This document shows, in pieces, positions 60,472-64,000 of a stretch of DNA of 64,000 nt; within the stretch, counting starts at the first letter, position 1, and the number at the start of each line of letters is the position of its first letter. The notes beneath the pieces were generated by a model that made no database searches, was not told the DNA's origin, and saw only the letters and a program-made list of their open reading frames with translations. This stretch comes from JBMNTP01 sp050945795 (GTDB lineage Bacteria; Bacillota; Clostridia; Christensenellales; MGBC116941), in the NCBI GenBank assembly GCA_050945795.1, contig JBMNTP010000004.1, positions 1-64,000 on the forward strand, written 5' to 3'. Made by a program: the position numbers and the translations under genes.

Positions 60472-61131
60472 TCACCTGTAATACGCCAGCTTATCTTCTA
60501 TCAGCTTTAGTATTCTTGTAACCACAGTTATCATTATAAGATAGAACAGCGCCGCGACAATAAACGGCGTCATATCCGATGTACGCATTACCGCCGACTC
60601 CGCCATCTTTAAAAGATCCGGCACAGCGATAGCCGTTACCAGCGCCGTATCTTTAACAAGCGTTATAATCTCATTGCCTATAGAAGGCATCACCCGCTTT
60701 ATAACCTGCGGCAGCACTATCTTTCTCATAGTTTGCGCCTTGCTAAACCCGAGCACATCCGCCGCCTCGTGCTGCCCTCTTTCTATCGACTGTATGCCGC
60801 CTCTAAATATCTCGCTGTAATATGCCGTATAATTCAGTATCATTGAAAGTATAGCGGAAGGAAACCGGTCAATATTTATGCCGGCTATATTCAAACCGTA
60901 ATAAAAAAACATAAGCTGAAGCATCAGCGGAGTGCCGCGCATCAGCAGTATGTACAAATTGGTTATCCTTCTTACCACCGAAACCTTTGATATAGAGCAA
61001 AGTGAGCATAAAAAGCCGAGCGGCAGCGAAAAGATGATAGTAAGGAAAAAAATCATCAGCGTTTTTGTGCTGCCGTCCAGCAATGAGCCCAATAGCGGCA
61101 CCAAGCTTTCAGGATTGTTTATGTAACTCAT
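60472..61131 (-). CDS. Polar amino-acid ABC transporter, permease
   Basis: This 219-residue HisM/GlnP-type permease has five to six helices. The EAA loop that docks to the ATPase reads [38 protein letters not shown] segment is typical of the HEQRo subfamily. It lies between the substrate-binding and ATPase genes of one operon and probably forms a homodimer, as only one permease is encoded. The N-terminal residues [25 protein letters not shown] include the first helix. Confidence 0.94.
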   Translation of the reverse strand: MSYINNPESLVPLLGSLLDGSTKTLMIFFLTIIFSLPLGFLCSLCSISKVSVVRRITNLYILLMRGTPLMLQLMFFYYGLNIAGINIDRFPSAILSMILNYTAYYSEIFRGGIQSIERGQHEAADVLGFSKAQTMRKIVLPQVIKRVMPSIGNEIITLVKDTALVTAIAVPDLLKMAESAVMRTSDMTPFIVAALFYLIMITVVTRILKLIEDKLAYYR

Positions 61132-61209
61132 TCTCGCACCGACCTTAACCTAATATAAAGCCGGCTCGGGACGCGAATCCGCATCCCGGACCGGCAATAA
61201 TCCCTTAAT

Positions 61210-62049
61210 TTACTTTATTATGTTCTCACCGAACCACAGATTGGATATCTCCTCCGCCTTGCCGTCCGCCTTCATATCATTTATAGCCTGCTGCACAGCA
61301 TCCCGGAAGGCAACATCGCCCTTCCTAAAGCCTATTCCAAACTCCTCAGGAGCGAGGTGCTCATCAAGTATGCGATAAATGCCCTCTTCCTGTGTCATAT
61401 AATACTGCGCTACAACGATATCAACAGCAACAGCGTCAACCTTGTCTATCTTAAGGTCCATAAGTGCAGATACGTTATTTCCAAAGTCAATCTTCTCGCC
61501 TATCGACTCATAAAGCTCTGTATCCTTCTCAAGCGCTCCTTGCGCGCTGGAGCCGTCCTGTACCGCCACCTTCTTTCCAGCGAGGTCTGAAAGCACGTTT
61601 ATATCTGATCCTTCTTTAACAACGACAACCTGCGAGTTCTCCATATACGGGTCGGAGAAAAGCACGTTTTCCTTACGCTCGTCGGTTATTGTAAAGCCGT
61701 TCCATATAACGTCGATTTTCTTGGCGTCAAGCTCCATCTCTTTGGCGCCCCAGTCAATCGCTTGAAGAACCAACTCAACTTCAAGCCTAGCGGCAACTTC
61801 TTTGGCCAAATCAACGTCAAAACCTACAAGGTTTCCGCCCTCATCCCTAAAGCCCATAGGCGGGAAGCTGTCATCCATGCCCATTATGAGTTTGCCATTG
61901 GCTTTAATATACTCCCACGATTCGTCCTTCTCTGTATCGACTACAGACTCCGACGGTGACGGCTCCTCCGCTACGTTAGCAGGCGCACAACCGGTAAAGG
62001 CTGAAAGCATAAGGCATACCGCCAGCAACAAAACAAAAAACTTTTTCAT
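61210..62049 (-). CDS. Polar amino-acid ABC transporter, substrate-binding lipoprotein
   Basis: This 279-residue family 3 solute-binding protein has the lipobox AFTGC at residues ~17-21 and a Ser/Glu-rich linker. The ligand domain has KLIMGMDDSFPPMGFRDEGGNLVGFDVDLAKEVAARL and DVIWNGFTITDERKENVLFSDPYMENSQVVVV. VQDGSSAQGALE is a hinge. The Arg in ERKENVLFS and the nearby Asp residues bind the alpha-amino acid. The exact amino acid is not clear; glutamine, cystine or arginine-type ligands are possible. It leads the operon and is transcribed from a strong promoter. Confidence 0.94.
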   Translation of the reverse strand: MKKFFVLLLAVCLMLSAFTGCAPANVAEEPSPSESVVDTEKDESWEYIKANGKLIMGMDDSFPPMGFRDEGGNLVGFDVDLAKEVAARLEVELVLQAIDWGAKEMELDAKKIDVIWNGFTITDERKENVLFSDPYMENSQVVVVKEGSDINVLSDLAGKKVAVQDGSSAQGALEKDTELYESIGEKIDFGNNVSALMDLKIDKVDAVAVDIVVAQYYMTQEEGIYRILDEHLAPEEFGIGFRKGDVAFRDAVQQAINDMKADGKAEEISNLWFGENIIK

Positions 62050-62093
62050 TGTCTTTCCTCCAAACTTGTTTACTTAAAACTTGTTACCGTGCT

Positions 62094-62122
62094 ATTATAC
62101 TCTATCTTGCTAAATTAGTAAA
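62094..62122 (-). promoter_or_regulatory. Promoter of the amino-acid ABC operon
   Basis: TTTACT (62117-62122) and a perfect TATAAT (62094-62099) with a 17-bp spacer on the minus strand, 45 bp before the start codon. Confidence 0.8.
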
Positions 62123-62183
62123 GCGATAATTTAGTTGTTAAAGAATATTGTATATTTGTCACAGCCAACTTCTTTAAAAGAGA

Positions 62184-62212
62184 TAAGGCCCGGCGTCGGC
62201 CGGGCCTTTTAT
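62184..62212. terminator. Terminator after the membrane-protein gene
   Basis: AAGGCCCGGC-GTCG-GCCGGGCCTT: a near-perfect 10-bp stem with short T-tracts, following the stop of the minus-strand membrane-protein gene and preceding the ABC operon promoter. Confidence 0.75.
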
Positions 62213-62230
62213 CAGCTGCAAAGGCGTTGT

Positions 62231-63016
62231 TTAATCAAATTGTCGCTTTAGCTGCTCAAATACAGGATCCGGCGGCTCCTCCCCAAGCCATTTAAACGGT
62301 TTTTTGCGCATTTTAAAGTAAAGCCCTCCCGCAATAAATATTGCCGTCAGAGCTCCGAATACCGCAATATTAACAACGCCGCTTGTGCGGGCCTCTCCTT
62401 CCTTAATCATATATGGCAGGAATCTGGATTTTATATAGTTTCTGTCGTCAGTATCAAAGATACTATTTTCAACGCACCAATCGATTATTGTTCCCCCATC
62501 GTAAAAGGGCTGATTATCCATCCAGTTTTGCTGGATTGCTTCAATCTCCTCCGAAAGCCGAACCAATTGCCCTCCTTTCAAACCGATTGAATGATAGTCT
62601 CCTTCGCCCCACGAATAATCATATATTTTTTCCAAATCCCTTAACCTGTCCGCTTGCGCCTCATAGGTTATAAAGTAATTTATATAACTGCTCTCTCCCG
62701 GCCCCAGCGCAAATATGGGAACGCAGTAAAAGAGCGCGGTCGTTTCTATTGGTTCATCCGGGTCCTCGCCTTCATAATATGTCTCCCCATACATATCAAT
62801 AACCACGTCCAGCATGCCTTCCACATAAAGCTTATCCTCGAGCTGATTATAGCCAAGAGAATGTATGTATGGCTGTCCGCGGCGAATATAAACCAACTCC
62901 TCACTTAGCCAGTCCACTCCTGATATTACCAAACCAACCAGCGATATCGCCGCCAGAATAAAGCACAATATTACCCACCCGTCACGCGTTTTAGGAATAC
63001 AGATAATAACCGGCAT
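62231..63016 (-). CDS. Membrane protein of unknown family with two helices
   Basis: This 261-residue protein has one helix near the N-terminus (residues ~14-36) and one near the C-terminus (residues ~218-236). An acidic external domain of ~180 residues lies between (GETYYEGEDPDEPIETTA, and EEIEAIQQNWMDNQPFYDGG). A short basic cytoplasmic tail (KMRKKPFKWLGEEPPDPVFEQLKRQFD) ends the protein. I do not recognise the family. The start was chosen at ATG 63016, 8 bp after GGAGTG. It is a single gene between rpsI and an ABC transporter and could be a sensor or a scaffold; nothing further can be supported. Confidence 0.72.
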   Translation of the reverse strand: MPVIICIPKTRDGWVILCFILAAISLVGLVISGVDWLSEELVYIRRGQPYIHSLGYNQLEDKLYVEGMLDVVIDMYGETYYEGEDPDEPIETTALFYCVPIFALGPGESSYINYFITYEAQADRLRDLEKIYDYSWGEGDYHSIGLKGGQLVRLSEEIEAIQQNWMDNQPFYDGGTIIDWCVENSIFDTDDRNYIKSRFLPYMIKEGEARTSGVVNIAVFGALTAIFIAGGLYFKMRKKPFKWLGEEPPDPVFEQLKRQFD

Positions 63017-63114
63017 ATATTCCACTCCTATCAATTTTTCTCATTATATCATGCATTAACGGCCGATAGCTCCATATTTCGGCGGCATATAACATATATT
63101 TTTTTATTCTATAA

Positions 63115-63142
63115 TAAAAAACGCCCCTTTTGGGGCGTTTTT
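63115..63142 (-). terminator. Terminator after rpsI
   Basis: ACGCCCC-TTTT-GGGGCGT flanked by A- and T-tracts, ~10 bp past the rpsI stop on the minus strand; also usable in the other direction. Confidence 0.88.
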
Positions 63143-63152
63143 GGCGCGTATA

Positions 63153-63554
63153 TTATCTCTTTGAGAACTGCGGAGCGCGGCGAGCAGCCTTAAGACCGTA
63201 TTTTTTACGTTCCTTCATGCGCGGATCCCTTGTAAGGAAGCCGGCTTTTTTAAGCTCCGGTTTAAGCGCTTCATCGGCTTTTACCAGCGCACGGGTTATG
63301 CCATGCCTTATAGCCCCTGCCTGGCCGGTAAAACCGCCGCCATAAACGTTCACAGCGACATCGTACTTAGCGACAGCGTCGGTGAGAACGAGCGGAGAGC
63401 GCACGATCATCTTTAGCGTTTCAAGGCCAAAGTAATCGTCTATATCCCTTTTATTTATTGTTATTTTGCCGTTGCCGGGAAGCAAACGGACACGGGCAAC
63501 AGCCTTCTTGCGCCGGCCTGTACCCAGATACTGAATCAGATTCTTTGCGGCCAT
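63153..63554 (-). CDS. rpsI: 30S ribosomal protein S9
   Basis: This 133-residue S9 sits in the 30S head, and its C-terminal tail reaches the P-site tRNA. It has [32 protein letters not shown] near the N-terminus. The segment [20 protein letters not shown] and the ending RRAPQFSKR (usual KARRRPQFSKR) are diagnostic. It follows rplM by 13 bp in the standard order. The upstream ribosome site is AGGGGGAT. Confidence 0.98.
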   Translation of the reverse strand: MAAKNLIQYLGTGRRKKAVARVRLLPGNGKITINKRDIDDYFGLETLKMIVRSPLVLTDAVAKYDVAVNVYGGGFTGQAGAIRHGITRALVKADEALKPELKKAGFLTRDPRMKERKKYGLKAARRAPQFSKR

Positions 63555-63567
63555 TCAACTATCCCCC

Positions 63568-63996
63568 TCAAATATCCAGCGTTTCAGGCATCTGGGCTTC
63601 ATGACCGTGCTCAGCGCCTGCATAAACGCGAAGTTTTTTTATTGATTTGCTTCCAAGGCTGGTCTTGGGAAGCATCCTTCTTACCGCCTCATATACGGCG
63701 AATTCCGGCTTTGTTTCCATCAAACGGCGATAAGGCGTCTCTTTAAGTCCGCCTACATATCCGCTGTGCTTGCGGTAAACCTTCTGGTCCAGCTTGTTTC
63801 CTGTAAGTACTACATCTTTGCAGTTTATTACTATTACATGGTCGCCTGTATCAACATGCGGCGTAAATATCGGTTTATGCTTTCCGCGAAGTAAAACCGC
63901 AACCTGGCTGGCAAGACGTCCGAGCGGCTTGCCGGCGGCATCCACCACATACCAGTTTCGCTTTACCTCCGCGGGCTTTGCCATGAAAGTTTTCAT
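63568..63996 (-). CDS. rplM: 50S ribosomal protein L13
   Basis: This 142-residue L13 is an early-assembly protein of the 50S subunit. It begins [30 protein letters not shown] and contains [34 protein letters not shown]. It ends with [19 protein letters not shown], as in other Firmicutes. It appears full length; only four bases of upstream sequence remain, so its promoter and ribosome site are outside the window. rpsI follows 13 bp later. Confidence 0.97.
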   Translation of the reverse strand: MKTFMAKPAEVKRNWYVVDAAGKPLGRLASQVAVLLRGKHKPIFTPHVDTGDHVIVINCKDVVLTGNKLDQKVYRKHSGYVGGLKETPYRRLMETKPEFAVYEAVRRMLPKTSLGSKSIKKLRVYAGAEHGHEAQMPETLDI

Positions 63997-64000
63997 GGGT

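Overview
This 64 kb window looks like part of the chromosome of an anaerobic, spore-forming member of the Firmicutes, most likely class Clostridia. The evidence is the sporulation sigma factor SigH and the sporulation amidase CwlD, Firmicutes-type Shine-Dalgarno sites and LexA and BirA operators, a T-box leader, a PPi-type phosphofructokinase, ThyX, formate-tetrahydrofolate ligase and a type III glutamine synthetase. The block cysE-cysS-(two membrane proteins)-tsaD-cwlD-mrnC-thyX-rlmB-sigH, together with tuf and rplM-rpsI, resembles the origin-proximal region of other Firmicutes. No genus can be named from sequence alone. Most genes lie on the minus strand. Isoleucine ATA codons and TTG/GTG starts are common.

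Layout. 0-0.6 kb: the 3' end of a small AT-rich gene, two terminators and tRNA-Val(CAC), possibly the edge of an integrated element. 0.6-3.1 kb: a DUF421/DUF4363 membrane pair and an FGGY sugar kinase. 3.2-10.9 kb: a minus-strand sugar-acid or polyol catabolic cluster (GntR regulator, Zn alcohol dehydrogenase, 2-hydroxyacid dehydrogenase, KdgK-like kinase, SDR, DapA-family aldolase) with a transaldolase-family gene upstream. 10.9-16.3 kb: the Dabb-uvrB-uvrA repair operon behind a promoter with a LexA box in its spacer. 16.3-18.7 kb: an XRE-cupin regulator with an acyl-CoA synthetase. 18.8-24.3 kb: cell-surface genes (choline-binding-type repeat protein, sortase, esterase, beta-propeller lipoprotein). 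24.3-27.8 kb: SAH deaminase, a short AhcY and GalU. 28-29.5 kb: dinB with a LexA-like box, and a small partner gene. 29.8-32.2 kb: nitroreductase, PPi-type PFK and YjbQ. 32.2-34.8 kb: a second XRE-cupin/acyl-CoA synthetase module, here behind a T-box leader. 34.8-42.2 kb: phosphatase, degenerate CobU, GNAT, DUF2156, BirA-controlled bioY, M14 endopeptidase, fhs and a 108-bp tandem repeat. 42.4-53.2 kb: tuf/tRNA-Gly and the sigH-to-cysE housekeeping block, with a DnaA-box cluster between cwlD and tsaD. 53.3-58.4 kb: an XRE-glutamine synthetase III fusion, murG and a HEAT-methyltransferase fusion. 58.4-64 kb: secreted transglutaminase, a polar amino-acid ABC transporter, a membrane protein, rpsI and rplM.

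The most unusual items are: (1) a single 767-residue protein joining an XRE DNA-binding domain to a complete type III glutamine synthetase; (2) a T-box leader controlling an XRE-cupin plus acyl-CoA synthetase operon, with a paralogous module lacking the T-box 16 kb away; (3) a phased cluster of DnaA boxes far from dnaA, overlapping the end of a small ORF; (4) an SAH deaminase abutting a short AhcY, suggesting SAH recycling through S-inosylhomocysteine; and (5) a palindrome-rich 108-bp repeat with a diverged copy 12 kb away. Two LexA boxes (uvrBA, dinB) form a local SOS regulon.
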